This document shows, piece after piece, positions 1 through 12,767 of a stretch of DNA of 64,000 nt. Each line of letters opens with the position of its first letter. Within the stretch, counting starts at the first letter, position 1. A program made the translations under genes and the position numbers. The notes under the pieces are model-generated. The model did no database searches. It saw only the letters and a program-made list of their open reading frames with translations, and was not told the origin of the DNA. This DNA comes from Phallus indusiatus (Eukaryota; Basidiomycota; Agaricomycetes; Phallales; Phallaceae): assembly GCA_027605045.1 (NCBI GenBank), contig JAQFWX010000016.1:951051-1015050 (forward strand). Reading direction: 5' to 3'.

Positions 1-59
1 AGCAGGCAACGACCCAGGCATAGCAGGATATCCAGGTCTAACACCCGACAACAACGGGC

Positions 60-3000
60 CTACAGGTTGACGATGATAATGCGACACACCACCAGGGGTG
101 GAGGAGGCGGTGGAGGCAGGGTAGTTCGACTTTGACTTTGATTTTGACGAGGTACCGGCAGTTCGCGTTCGGGCAAGGCACCGGGCATTGTCGGAACGAC
201 AGCATTGTTAGTGTTGTTGGAGGGCAGTTCAGCAGGGATAGTCATGGCATCAAAGGGTCTAACCCGACCAAGCTGAGGTTGTTGTTGTTGCGTGCCCGAA
301 TTAGAATTAGAATTGGAAGAAGGATCTGGCTGCTGTTGCCCTGGCGTTTGTGTCATAAAAGCCTTTCTGGCTTCATCGCGCTGTCTGATAGAAAAACAGG
401 GTTAGAAGATATAACCAGGAGAAAGGTAGTGTATTCTCACCTCTTCCATGCAGCTTTCTTAGATTTGTAAATTTTCCTGGCTTCTTCAACTTCGACTCGC
501 TCAATACGCGTGCTACTTGTGGACATTCTCTCGGTCGAGGGTTGTGAAGACAGATCACCTCCATTAGACGAAGCTCCAGGTACCGGTGCTTGTACTGGTG
601 CGGGTGCTGCTGGTGCTGGAACGGGCGCAGGAGCCGCACGAGGTACAAAAGGCGCAGCATGAGACTGTGGCAGAATATCATTCTCCGCAATAGAATCAAC
701 ATGACTAAAAGGACGTCCCCAAGGCTGCTGATGATGTTGATGGTGTTGATGATGATGGGGGTGGTGGTGGTGTCCAAATCTCGTTGACGAGCCATTCAAA
801 CGACTAGGCACGCTGCTCATTCTTCGTAATCCAAAAGGACCCTGGAACGGTACAGGATGTACTGGCAACGGTCCCGCAGGAACAAACCCACGTCGTGCAC
901 GGTCTAGTTCACGACTTTCTTCATTCCCATCGGCGGTGTTGCGTCCACCTTCTTCAACATCCGAACGTACTGCACGTTGTAGATGATGATGTGAACGATA
1001 TCTACTAGGAACACCAAAACTTCCCCATCCAAGTGTGTCGTCCCCTCTACCCCACCGTGACGATCTCCCGCCGCCAACCGTATTAGCACGGCTCAAGTAG
1101 GAGGGCACAAAAGGTGATCTGAACGCGTGATCGCTGCTGCTGACATTTGCATTATTCCCTTCTAGATCGGAATTTCCATTTGCATCTTCCTGTGTTGGAG
1201 GGCGAGGTAAATGTCTAGGGTGGGGTAAATGTCTAGAGAGACGCCTTTCATTGACATTGGCAGGAGCATCGGAATATATCTCAGAAGTCGGACGAGGTGG
1301 TGGCGGTGGCGGAGGCGGTGGTGGTGGAAGCGGTGTAACTGGGGGAGGAAGAGGCGCGACAGGACCAGCATGGAAATGACCGGCCCACGTCATTCTTCTA
1401 TGAGCATACGGTTGTGGCGGCGGCGGCGGCCCCCAAAACCCAACAGGCGGGACTTGAGCATGCATAAGTCGACTTGGAGATTCATCGCGCGTGTGTACCT
1501 TTTCCTCTTCCTCTTCTTCCTCCTCCTCCTCCTCTTCTTCTTCAATCTTCACGTTTGGCGACTCTTTCTTCGCTGGAAGCGGGACGTACGAAGGATTATA
1601 CGACGATGAATGTCTGGGTGTTCGTTCTTCTTCCTCCTCCGACTCTTCATCCTCTTCAGCTTGAGGTTCCAGTGGGACAGAAATATAATAAGGATTATAA
1701 ACCGGCTCGCGAGTCGTCGACGCTTGTTTCTCTTTCGCCTTCTCCTCCTCTTCGGCTTTCCTCTCGCTATCCCTCAGCGCTCTCTCTCTTTGCAACTGCG
1801 ATATCATATCTCGCATTTGCACCTCCATACCCTCTCTTTCCTCGGTAACCTGACTCGAAATACGTCTAAGATCCTCCTTCGCCAGATCAATATCCCATCG
1901 AAGACTACGCATCTCATGAACGAGCTGAGAAACCTCATCTCGCAACTTCTCCTTCACCTCTATAAGCTCGCGAGCCTCCACTTTAACAATATCCATTTCG
2001 TTCCTAACGCGATCCAAAGACGACTGAGCCCCTTGTAACGTCTCTTGTCGGAGCTCTACGAATCTCTGTTGAATAGACTGCGTCATTTCCTCCTTCAGCG
2101 TTTCCATTTCTCGTCCCAGGCTGGTTATTACACCTTGAGAAACGTCGCGCAACTGCTCCAGCGTTGTTTTAACCAAATGATTACGAGCCATCATATGTAT
2201 TCTTTCAAACGCATGTACAGGGCGGGGTGGCTGATCTCGACTAGGCCACGGGTCTCGCGACGACGATCTCGAACGGCCGGCAGTGAGGACCTGTGGTCGA
2301 ACACGTCCTGACACAGATGACGCTCGTGATGCCGAGGATACTGAAGGTACACTAGGAACTGGACTTGGTTGGCGATTAACTAAAGGCGCAACAGATGGTG
2401 ATCTTGATCTTAGCACGATCGGACTCTGACGATGGTCTGACATAAAAATTGGCGAAGGTGGGGCAATGAAAGGTGCTGGCGTTGTCAAAGCTGAAACAGA
2501 CGATCCTGATGGTGGTGACGGACGGATGACGATAGAAGCAGGACGATAATCCTCGTCAACTGAATGCTCTCTCAAAGCTGAAACGGGCGATCTTGGTGCA
2601 GGATAGACGATGAAAGGAGTAGGATAATGAGGGGAGCCAACTGAATGCTCTCTCGATACGACTTTTGAATAAGCATAATCATCGCTACAGGTAATCGTGT
2701 TCAGTATCGCTCGTGACTCTTTTAGATAAAAAGAAGCTACATACGGAGACGATGCCCTACCCCTACTACGTGAGATTCCCCCGCAACGTAATGGAGATCC
2801 GGCGACGGAGGAAACCCTCGAAACAGTCGCCGGAGGATCTGCGGCATTTGCAACAGATCGAAGGCTATAAAAAGACACAGGTGGAGGCGAACTACTGAAT
2901 GTGTGTGAGTTCGTGAATTAAGAAAACGAGAAAGAAAGAAAGAAAACGAACACATTCGAGAGAGGGGTATCTCTCCGTCGCGGAGAGCGCGATCTTGAGA

Positions 3001-4504
3001 ACCGAGGAGAAGGAGACCTTGAAGCCTCGCAAAGAGACCTGCTATGAAGCCAATTAGTCCCACAAGGTACTTGTTCTTCTTATAAAAGAAAAACATACAA
3101 ATATTTCTGTAATAGCGCCTTTTCATGTTCTGGAGGAGACGGCACCGGCTGTGCAGGAGGCAGCGGGTCTTCATATGTGGAAGGAGGAGCATGCCCAATG
3201 TCCTCAGTATTCGCTCGTGATGGAGGCCTCTGTACATAAATGACACTGGGAGGCCTTGAACTTTGCACATGTGGTGGGGGCGAATGCGCACAAACGGAAA
3301 ACACCACACGCTGCGATCCAGAACTACCCACAGAAGTTTCTCTTGAACGAACGCGGTCAGCATCGACTGCGGATGCTGGTCCTGATGAAACAGGTACCGC
3401 CGGACTGCTTAACGACCTTTGTGAAAGGTTGTCGATTGGACGGTCATTAATAAATCTCATAATGTCTTCAGTTGTTATGTATTGTACCGGGCTACTCGCC
3501 GTCGCAATTGGACCTCTAATCCCTCCCATAATGATGGGCGGAGAAGTGGGCCGAGATCGACGAAGAGGATAATAAGGAGAAGGGGAACGAGAGGCGGGGT
3601 GACTATGGTGCAGAGGTGGGGTTGGAGGATAATCTCGAGGTATTTCTGGTAGAACGGGTGTACGTCTAAAGAACTCGTAATCCGGAGCCTCAGAAGGAGG
3701 GGACCGTGCCATTCTGATAAAAGAAGGAGAAAGCGATCGAGACCTTTGGGTGGATAGAGATCTGAGACGCGGTGGAGGGTTTACCAAGAAACTATGCGCC
3801 TCGATCTCGGACCCGTTGTCACTCGGGGTCCCAGCTTCATTCGGGCCGTCAACGAAAGATACCAAGTCGCCGGACTCTTCTTGAGCGATGATTCGACTTT
3901 CGGAAAGGAGAACAGGAGAAGGAGACCTGCCGCGCTCATGGGATGGCTGCGGGGATGACAAAGAACGAGGCTTGGGCAATCCATTGGGGGATACAGAAGA
4001 GTTACGTTCAACAGGGGAATGTTTGACGAAACTAAAGCTGGATGAATCAGAGGCGGGACGGCGTGCACCAGAGACCGCCAAGTTGCGAACGATGAATTTC
4101 CTTGGCAAAGGAGTGGGCGCGTGCGATGACCGGCGGTTAAGGAACTCATGATAATCTTGAAGCTCGAATTCAGAGCTTATTGTAATTTCATCTCTAAGAA
4201 AATAACATTAGCATGAGCGCGCAGTAAAGCTGAGGATGTGGAATGACTTACCCATCACTACGTACGCAAAACAAGGACGAAGGACGCAAGTGGAAGATCG
4301 GTACTTTAGCATGTAGACTCACATGAGAAGGAAGTAATTAAACACATACTCATCTATGTAAACCAACCCAACGTCATTCACAGGAATAGAAAAAAGCTCG
4401 TGTACACGAGAAGCAAGCACATCCCATGTGGGCTCAGCATCGAGGCTAACACGACGACCTTCGCCACCAGGTAGAACGAGTTTGTAGACGTATCGCACAG
4501 ACAT
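60..4504 (-). CDS. Large PB1-domain protein with disordered, coiled-coil tail (gene A)
   Basis: The N-terminal residues form a PB1 domain: a basic first strand (VYKLVL), a WDVLASRVHELF helix, the acidic OPCA motif (YIDDDGDEITI) and a last strand (RKFIVRN). PB1 domains mediate head-to-tail protein interaction; having both the lysine and the OPCA cluster suggests a type I/II domain. I join six exons: 4350-4504, 4252-4257 (6 nt), 3099-4193, 2952-3041 (an SR-rich stretch), 441-2894 and about 60-384. Phases close to 1374 aa. The body is Ser/Pro/Arg-rich, then a long coiled coil, a glutamate run, polyproline tracts and a basic C-terminal motif (EEARKIYKSKK) also seen in gene C. Function is unknown; a scaffold role is inference. 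The 3' end is uncertain: the frame stops at 60, but another frame stays open through to the left edge, so an indel in the polyproline tract or a further exon is possible. Confidence 0.8.
4252..4257 (-). other. 6-nt microexon in PB1 OPCA motif, gene A
   Basis: The minus strand reads TAG|TGATGG|GTAAGT. It lies between an intron starting GTATGT at 4349 (92 nt) and one ending TTAG at 4194 (58 nt). Without it the reading frame is kept but the central Asp-Gly of the acidic motif is lost; with it the motif becomes DDDGDE. Genes B and C have the same structure. Confidence 0.8.
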
Positions 4505-6090
4505 GTGCTAGACAGGTCGAATGACACAAACTAAGACTAAAACTAAACTAAAACGATGGTGGAGACAGTGAAACGACGATGGAAAAAGAAAAAAACGACG
4601 ATGAATATGGGTGTGCGTGGCTTTGCCAGACCAACTGACCGAGAAGTGGGGACCCTTTTTAATGAGCGCACTGTTGTCAGGATTACGTAATTAATTAGTC
4701 TTATGTAATGATGCGCACAGGGTTGCCAAAGTCACGGAGCCAACAAATTTGCAAATTTGCAAATTGAGTCATTGACCATACAGTAAAGTAAGTATACCAA
4801 TTAGGACACGCTGTCGACTGACTACAATAATTAATAACATTTCGCGTTTGTAGAGCAATTTTTTTCCATATTCTTGGAAGGGCCTCCGCCGACTGCCATC
4901 TACACGAGTAGTCTGGACATTATCGGAGACTGGTGACGCGTTCGTTCACAACCAGCAATGGCCAATAGAATCAAATCGGAAAACTGAATCATCGATATGA
5001 AAGGTTAACGCTGTGCAGAGAGCTCCAGTCACAGCTCGCCGTGAAATCCGACTATCCAGGCCGCACCAAAGGGAGTCACCCATATACAGGCAAGCGTAAT
5101 CCCACCAACTTTTCACATGGCAGTCACTCATTCGTGACTACTACCTACATAGGCGAGCAACTGATATGAGGCCTCATCGACTCTTTATTCCAAGAGATAT
5201 CACTCGTTGAAGTTCCAATCTTACTGTGATAACTAACGATGAGATAAGATAATCTGGAAGAATCCAAACGACGACGAACATGGTTCATTCTGGTTCATTA
5301 TCTTCGGAAACGTAAATTATTCGTCTCGTGTTCACAAAAGTATGGGAGCATCGAGACTCTGCTCTAAAATTAATTTACGTACAACGGTACACAGCTTATT
5401 CTCTTAATGAATCCAATTTTCTTCAAACAGATCCCGATTAAAACGGTTAGATTACGATACTTCCTCCCCGCTGCCCTAATACATATCAGTGTAGTCTAAG
5501 CGAACGGCTACATAAATAGGTCGAACAACAACACTCATGATTAAGTCAAAGGCGGAACCAACTTGAACCAAAAGAAGGCAGCGAGGCCATTCGGAACACC
5601 TTTCGGCAGGAAGAAGATTGAACAACTGCAACGCCAAACTGTCTCCATACGATATTTGACTCAATTTAGTATTCAAACTGATGCAGCACAAACTTGCGGG
5701 GTCTAGACACGAATTACGACTAACGAACAAAGAATAAGGACTCGGCGAAGTGAGCCATTGATACCCTTTTATGCCTAAGAACGACCTGAAATCCCTTATG
5801 ACACCGCGCAGGGATCCGTATTCTAAAATAGAAAGACCAATGGGGCCTTTCAATTTGGTACTTCGCACAACGCCCCTTCTTCATGCGCCAAGTTCCCAAT
5901 AAGTCGGCGCTACCCTACAATCCGGACTTCCCAGGCTACACGAGGTGGGAGCGTGTCTCCTTATAAAGGGTGTCGATATTTATGTGATAAGACAGCCCTG
6001 TTACACTCACCTCGAAAGCAAGCACCCACAGTTCTCTCTACACTATTAACTCCCACAGCTCTGTTGGTGGACGCCGCCGCCACAGAAGCC
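4505..6090. promoter_or_regulatory. Shared divergent intergenic region of genes A and B
   Basis: This 1.6 kb stretch separates two divergent PB1 genes. Near the gene B side is a TATAAA box at 5962-5967, about 125 nt before its ATG. Near 4745-4765 is a self-complementary repeat, AAATTTGC followed by AAATTTGC and AAATT, which could be a binding site or simple AT-rich sequence. A minus-strand ORF at 5476-5868 has no recognisable motif and no splice context, so I do not call it a gene. Confidence 0.5.
5962..5967 (+). promoter_or_regulatory. TATA box of gene B
   Basis: A clean TATAAA lies in CTTATAAAGGG, a spacing that would put the start of transcription near 5990 and leave a 5' leader of about 100 nt before the ATG at 6091. 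Confidence 0.5.
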
Positions 6091-9000
6091 ATGCTCGCTT
6101 CTGACCTCAATGAGCAGCAAAACGAACAGCCTGATCATGCAATTCAACTCAAATTTACGACAGATGATCCGGTTAACCCCATCGCCCGCAAAATTACGTA
6201 TAATGCTCTACCCGTGTGGCGGCACTTGCTGAAGAAGGTTGAGAAGCTGTTCGACATTAGTTCTGAGTCAATCCAGATCATATATACCCTAAAGTACGTC
6301 CTTTTGATATAACTTTATACGTTGATTCCTTTTATTCACGTATGGGATTTAACAGTGATGGGTGAGGATAATGGCTCTGCTGTTATTGTCGGAAATAATG
6401 CTAACACTGATATAAAGAAATGAAATCATAGTAAATAGTGATCACGACCTCCGCGCTGTCCTTACATCAACATCAGCCAGCGACCACATTTTCAAATTCG
6501 TAGTTCGGAATATGCATTCTCCCAAAACGCCAAGCAAAATCATAGGTCGACCAACACACAACAGACTTCCCAGTCCCCAGAAATTCCATAGAGATTTCAT
6601 GCGTGCTTTAGATACCGAGATACCCCGCATAAAAGAGCCACCTCCCAACATTCTAAACTACAAACCGAGAAAGTATCGATTATTTACCAACGGTGACCCT
6701 CACGACGAAGATTATATGAGAAGAACAGCGGCACAATATAATTCTGTTCCTCTTGCCGTCCCCCTCCACACACCCCGTATGATAGGTCATCTTGAATGGC
6801 CCAAAGAAATACCCGACCGGATCCCTAGCGCGGCAGTCTTACCACCGCCGGCTCTTGCTGGACCTAGATCGAATGTAACAACTCATACGACCAGTCCGTT
6901 TACAGTGAAACCCGTACAACCCATCAAACCGATTCCATCCCCCGTTGACGACCCGGTAGAAGGTTTATCTCTCGACTTGGGACCTCCAGCTGATCCAAAT
7001 GCTCCCTCTGCACTTGGAATACATCTAAACGGACTTGAAGAGGGGCCTTCGTCGTCGCCAGCCGTACGACCGGCTTTTAATTCACCTGTTCCTATCAGAA
7101 ATTTCCCTGTTAATCGTCCGACCAGTATTTTTTCAAGTTTGGCTGTAAGTCATACGGTTTCCCAAGAAAAGAGCTCGTTCATCGTTTTCTTTCCTGTAGG
7201 CTCCAGCCGTAATACCCCCGCCACAACACTCTGTCTCTGTTCCGGTATTTGCACCTGCTCCAACATCATCTGCATCACCGATGCCACCCAGAGCTACATC
7301 TCCGGTCAACGAAGCCGAGACAGCAAACGAGACACCACACAGGTATGCCGATACGAAGAACTCGCGCAAATATCTTCTTAAGCATGTCTATAGTCTCGGG
7401 CTAGGTCTTAATCTCCCTTTAGGAGTGATCATTCCCATTCATAACGGGTCTTCAACATCACCCAAGGGAGCTGATAACTCGGTTTATTCATCGGACTCGA
7501 TAGTATCACGAGGACCAACCATTCCTCCTTCGACCCCTCCAGCAGCCATCTCCATTCCACAGCCGCCTCCCTCGCCTGCTGGCCCCGTAATCGATGACAC
7601 GAGCGATATGCAAAAGCCATCCATGTTGCTGTCGCCACTTTTGCTGCCTGGAGAAGCAACAGAGCCGCAGAACAGAAACACGAAGCGTACTCGACGGCGG
7701 CGCCCAGGGGAAATCATAGTGATTGAGGAGACCTCTGTGTCGTCGTCAAGCAGCGTACAGGGACATGTTGGAGGATTGGAAAACATCCTCAGAACCGGAT
7801 ACGGCTCAGCCTCAGCCTCTGAGGCACGTCTGTCTCCGCCGCTTGGCAGTGCCGCAGTTCACCAATACAATATTGGTTCTAATGAGACGGATTCAACTGA
7901 ACGAAGTCAATTGCATCCTGTCTCGAAGATGAAAACAGAGACGCCGCCTATCATGTCTTCTGGTCAATCACGACCCAGGAAAAGTCCAGAAGTGGTACCT
8001 CCAAGCAGGACCAGCAGACGTAGTAAGAAGATCTCGAATGATACCCTTCCGAAGAAGATACCCTTTTCATCATCCGAATCGCCTTTATTTCCTCCAAACA
8101 AGACCACGTTGTCCGGGAAGAAGAAAAAGCGGTTCACGCCTAGCCCCACACAACTCAAGCGACCAGCAGCACCTGTCGCGAGCATTTTATCTCTTGCCTC
8201 GAAGGTTTCGAAATCATCCAAAGTACCTCCGGGTTATCATCAGGCTCAACAGGTCCCAGCTCCAGTTTCGCATGAAACTTCATTCTCATCTACCTCAACG
8301 AAGCGACCAATGATTAGTCCAGGTCACCATCCGGTCGTTTCAGCACCACCTCCACCGCCACCACCAGCCCAGCCGATTGTAGCGGCACCTTGGGACAACA
8401 GTGCTTTGTTGGTTCCCGAGACAGTTCTGCGCGCCCTGAGAAGTGAGATTGGGGACATGGTGAAAAGCGAGATCAAGGAAGGAATCGAGCGTGCAGTCGA
8501 AGAATTGAAAACTGAACTAAAACGTAGTTTAGCTGAGATACTTCAGACGCATCGCAACGAACTGCGCGAACACCTCGAACAAACGGACCGTCAGCCTAGT
8601 GAACAGTCGCGAGGCTTTTCACGAGAACGCCCTTCGTATAACGCTTCAATCACCGTCCCGCCTCCGCCGCCGTTTACGGCCCATTCGCATTCTCATTCTC
8701 ATTCAATTCCTCCGTCTGCTCCACCGCTGCATTCATACCATCCATACATGAGTCTTCCAACATCGACTATCGTCTTCCCGCCGCATCACCCGTATTGTGG
8801 GGATTATACGTTACCAACACCCTCATTTTCAATGCCGTATCATCACTACCCTATACCACCGACAACATACGCGTGCTGCCATGGGCATAGTGTGATGAAA
8901 CCACCCGAAGTGAACTTGGGGCATCACCCTCATGTAATTCCTGCGCCACCACCTCCGCCTCCACCCCCAGTATTACAACCGCCGCCGCCACCTCCGCCAC

Positions 9001-9512
9001 CACCTCCGCCTCCTCCTCCAACTCTTCCAGCTCAGCCGCAGTATGTGCCGTTCCATGCACCATTCCATCGACAAACTAGATGGCCACATGCTGATAACAT
9101 CTCGGCTGCGCCAGCGTATAGTGTCAGCGAAGGCTCTTTACCTCGACCGGGAAACACTACCATGCGTAGTGAGTACGATGAAATAATAACTAGAGTTAGG
9201 GGTATGGAGGAGATGATCAGAGGAATGAAGGCAAAGTAAGAGAGATGATGAATTCCCCCAAAGCTTTCTCTCGTTGCGAGGGCATTATTCAATGACGCCC
9301 TTCGTTTTTGCAGTAAGGATGATGACGACGACGATGATGATAAGGATGGGCAGCAGCAGCTACACGCGAAACTGAACGGACATCAAGATTCGGCAGAATC
9401 AGCTCCTAGGCCGGCTTCAGTTTCTACTGCGAACCCTCAGCTGACGAGGAAACAAAGCTCAAGCGAGTCCTCCACGTATAGTGTGGGCGAATATTATCTC
9501 ATCCACTGTTAA
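6091..9512 (+). CDS. Large PB1-domain protein with disordered proline-rich tail (gene B)
   Basis: Exons 6091-6293, 6356-6361 (6 nt), 6418-7144, 7200-9235 and 9314-9512 join in phase to 1056 aa. The start is the first ATG in frame (context GAAGCCATGC). The PB1 domain shows IQLKF, WRHLLKKVEKLF, an OPCA segment IIYTLNDGNEIIV completed by the microexon, and a last strand FKFVVRN like that of gene A. The rest is disordered: Pro/Ser-rich, a Lys/Arg-rich patch, a coiled coil around ETVLRALRSEI..EELKTELKRSLAEI, then His/Pro and polyproline tracts and an Asp run near the C-terminus. An extra in-frame 51-nt intron at 7343-7393 (GTATGC..TATAG) is possible and would not change the frame. It is divergent from gene A and clearly its paralogue in the PB1 region; the function is unknown. 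Confidence 0.82.
6356..6361 (+). other. 6-nt microexon in PB1 OPCA motif, gene B
   Basis: The sequence reads AACAG|TGATGG|GTGAGG. It is flanked by introns of 62 nt (6294-6355) and 56 nt (6362-6417). Upstream exon ends in phase 2 (AA), the microexon adds T-GAT-GG, and the next exon starts with A, giving Asn-Asp-Gly in the acidic loop. Phase and position are the same as in genes A and C. Confidence 0.85.
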
Positions 9513-10238
9513 AGTTCGGACTTGCGCCGCGGTCTTCGGCGACACCAGATGCCCGTGAGCAGTGCAGGCGCCACCATCAACGCCATGGATCTTTCTTCTT
9601 TGATTATCTGTGTATTACGGAATTATAACATATGTAGCGAATGCGCTGATCAATTTGCAAATAATAATATTCGTAATGATTTCGATGGATGAATATTCGA
9701 AGGACGATGCCTCAAGCTTGAAAAAAGAATCTAAGGTACGCTAATGTCAATGGTGTGAATGCTTTCAAACGGCATTACTCGGCCGTCAAATTTTGAGTTG
9801 GTGTTGTATCCACTGTTGTATCCACTTGGCCGACATTCTTGTGAGTCTTTCGCGAGTAATTCATGACGAGGCCGTCAGTGGAACTATATATCATTCTGGG
9901 CACATAACCAACTACGGAGTCAAATTTAAATTCATAGTCCAGACTCTGACGGTCACGATGATTCTGCATGCGCATCAGCCTCTCCACGTGTTGGTCCTCT
10001 GATTCGATAGTTTTGGTATGGATCACGGCCATTGATTGTTTATACATAGATTATTTGAATTGCTTTGCTGTCCAACTCTAAAATTTTCCTTCCCACTCAA
10101 TTATCATGACCGGAGAGTACGAACCACATAAGGTCATCTCCGCATGGTAAATACCCATATGGTAAGCTTGTTTTTGTTATAAAAGCGTCCGATCTTTTCT
10201 CATTACACCGTTTTTCCTAGTGCCTTTAATCGTAAACG
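9513..10238 (+). promoter_or_regulatory. Intergenic region with TATA box of the GH88 gene
   Basis: A TATAAAA box at 10178-10184 sits about 55-60 nt before the start codon of the following gene, giving a short leader. The remainder holds the gene B 3' flank; two short ORFs around 9.8-10.0 kb on opposite strands show no family features. Confidence 0.5.
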
Positions 10239-11993
10239 ATGAAAGGTCTTCAGTGGATCGCGTTGTTCACGCTTCCTTTCGCCGAAAGAGCTTCCAGTTC
10301 ACATATTCCATCTCATTTGTTTTCATCTGATATCCAACGGAAGCTCCACAAAGTAGCAACTGATACAATTGGAGTACCATCCACATTTCCCGAATTTACC
10401 AATCCCAACCATACATGGATGTCATTCCCTATTCCCACTTGGACGGATGGTTTCTTTTCCTCCGCCCTGTACCTATTAGATTCTCGCGCTAAATTATGTC
10501 ACAAGGAAAGCGACGTTGATTGGGTTTCTTTAGGACAACTGTGGTCCACGGGTTTATTAGCTTTGGAAACTTTCAATCGGCAGGTTTTGGACCATGACGT
10601 GGGATTTCTGAGCTATCCTTTCCAGAAGGAATTACTCGTGTAGGAATTTTTTAAACTCGGATAATTCAACGTTGAACGTATAGTTTTATGTTGTAGGAAT
10701 CCAGACAATACTACAGCACAAACTGCCATCATGAACCTCGCTACCGTATTGGCCGACCGATTCAATCCTGTTGTCGGCTGTACAAGAAGTTGGAATACCG
10801 CCGATCCCACTGATTTTCAGGCGAGTGCGCCTGCTGTTTGAGAAAAAATTACCCTTATCCTCCTTTTCTAGGTGATAATAGACAATATGATGAATTTAGA
10901 AGTGGGTTTAATGTTTTATTTTGTTTCTTAAATAACATGCTTAACGGATCGATGGACAATTAATAGTTGTTGTTCGTCGCCGCAGATTTGACGGGGAACC
11001 AGACTTTGAGAGATATCGCTACAACTCATGCGGATACCACCATGAAAAACCAATTTAGACCTGATGGTAGGTGAACGTATGGGTTGCTTTACAATTGTGT
11101 TTTAGATGATTGAGCGTCACGGTCTAGGTTCAACATGGCACCTGATAAATTATAACGAGACCACAGGCGCGATAATAAATAAAACGACGGCACAAGGTTT
11201 TTCGGATAACAGGTCAGAAAATAAACTTGCTTATATGAAAGTAGATGCTCACTGGCACTGGTATTGTGAATGAACACAGTACGTGGACCCGTGGTCAAAG
11301 TTGGGCCATCTATGGTTACGCCAATAGTAGGTGGAATGTAATAAGAGGCAAAGTTGTCTTCGATTAACGAAAATTTCCTAATAGTGTATAATCGGACTCG
11401 TTTTACACGGTTCTTGGAGACATCTCGTAGCGCGGCGACACTTTACGCTAATAGGCTGCCCGAAAACAAGATAGTCTATTGGTTGGTGGGAGTGTTTCTA
11501 ATATGTTCACCTGCTGAGAATTTCCTCCTCTGCACCTAGGGATTTCGATGCACCGTTACCAACTACGGCCGATACATCCTCTGCGACTATAGCCGCTAGT
11601 GGGATGTTGTTACTGGCCGATATGGAAGAGACCCTTTCCCCCCCTAATAAGACAGGCTCGAACTTTTGGAGACAGACCGCTATAGGAATATTAGATGCAA
11701 CCGCTCGGCTGGCGTGGGCACCTACTTGGGATAGTTTACTGAGTAATGGGACTGTTAATAACCGTGCCATCCCCCCAATGAATGACACCGGAATAATTCA
11801 TGGTAGAATCAATATCTCTCTTTAGTTATTCTGATGTTTGACCACTAGCAATATTCTAGGTGATCATTTTTGGATAGAAGTAAGTGGTTTATTTGGTGAA
11901 TGAAGAAAAAGATAGTTATCCTTTTTTCCCCTGTAGGCTGGCAACCGCCTGATAAGCAGCGGTCTTACGAGTTGTTCTCATGTTGGTTTTTGA
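10239..11993 (+). CDS. Secreted GH88-type unsaturated glucuronyl hydrolase
   Basis: Ten exons (10239-10639, 10697-10820, 10872-10901, 10967-11066, 11128-11212, 11280-11326, 11385-11481, 11540-11802, 11860-11879, 11937-11993) close to 407 aa. A signal peptide starts MKGLQWIALF. Family motifs follow in order: HDVGFLSYPF, CTRSWN, IIDNMMNLELL (containing the Asp expected to be catalytic), FRPDGSTWHLINYN, GFSDNSTWTRGQSWAIYGY, YWDFDAP, SSATIAASG and GDHFWIEA. GH88 enzymes remove unsaturated uronic acids left by polysaccharide lyases, so a role in cell-wall pectin or glycan breakdown outside the cell is expected from the family. Intron 2 appears to use a GC donor (CAG|GCGAGT), which is the only choice that keeps the conserved frame. 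A TATA box lies just upstream. Confidence 0.87.
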
Positions 11994-12767
11994 AACAAGC
12001 AACTTTTTATGATAGTAGTTGTAACTGGGACTGTTTGGCTGCTTAGCAGTCTTAATCAAAATCTTTTTTCCTAACAAGCGTCACACGTTAGATACAATCA
12101 ACATTTTTCTGGTTAAGTCGACTAAGACTAATGTGTTTCCAACACATTACTTAACTGAAGTTGCTTACTTAAATGCTTTGGATGAACTACATTATACCTT
12201 CTCTAGCTACTTTACACGCAGTATGGTACTGTCGACGAATGCCAGTGGTATTTTGATTGACTCAATGAAACTACATCGATGAGAACTGCGTTTGAACAAA
12301 GCTATTTAGGAACCGGGCATATTATTCAATTGAAAATATACTCTGCAATGTACCGCCAAGGAACCGAGCTCATCACGCGACAGTCAAGGCGCATCCTCCT
12401 CCGTGGCATATCACTGAATTTGTGAAATCACTATACTTGGTTTCTGAGTGCAATCACGACGCAACATACCAGGATGACGCTCTTTACTTTCGATAATCTT
12501 ATCGGTTTTATCTCCAGTTTTTTTTTGCTTTTTCTCTTGAAATTTTTTTTCGTAATTGGTGCGCCAGGGGTTAGCCGCCGAATGATCGAAAATCACATGC
12601 GCCTCAACGCGGACACCGGTCTTCTTCCCGTATAGGCATGATGATGGCGAATTGAAACCAATCTAGTCTTTTTAAACTCCTTGCTGAATTCATGAGAATT
12701 TCCTTCTCTTTCTTGCTCTGTTAGTAGTTGACCACCTACCTCGAATCTTCGTAAATTACCTTCTCCC
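11994..12767. other. Intergenic region, no gene seen
   Basis: About 770 bp of AT-rich sequence between the GH88 gene and the carnitine carrier. Only short frames occur and none carries a recognisable motif. A run of T at 12518-12551 is simple sequence. Confidence 0.5.

Noticed and set aside
1229..2038. Several plus-strand ORFs opposite gene A
   Set aside because: They are shadows of the low-complexity minus-strand exon (Arg/Leu/Phe-rich mirror of Glu/Pro codons).
5476..5868. 130-codon minus-strand ORF in the A/B spacer
   Set aside because: No recognisable motif and the position in a divergent promoter make it unlikely to be a gene.
7343..7423. Intron of 81 nt in gene B ending CCCTTTAG
   Set aside because: The acceptor is attractive but the phase leads to a stop within a few codons; reading through, or a 51-nt intron, keeps the frame.
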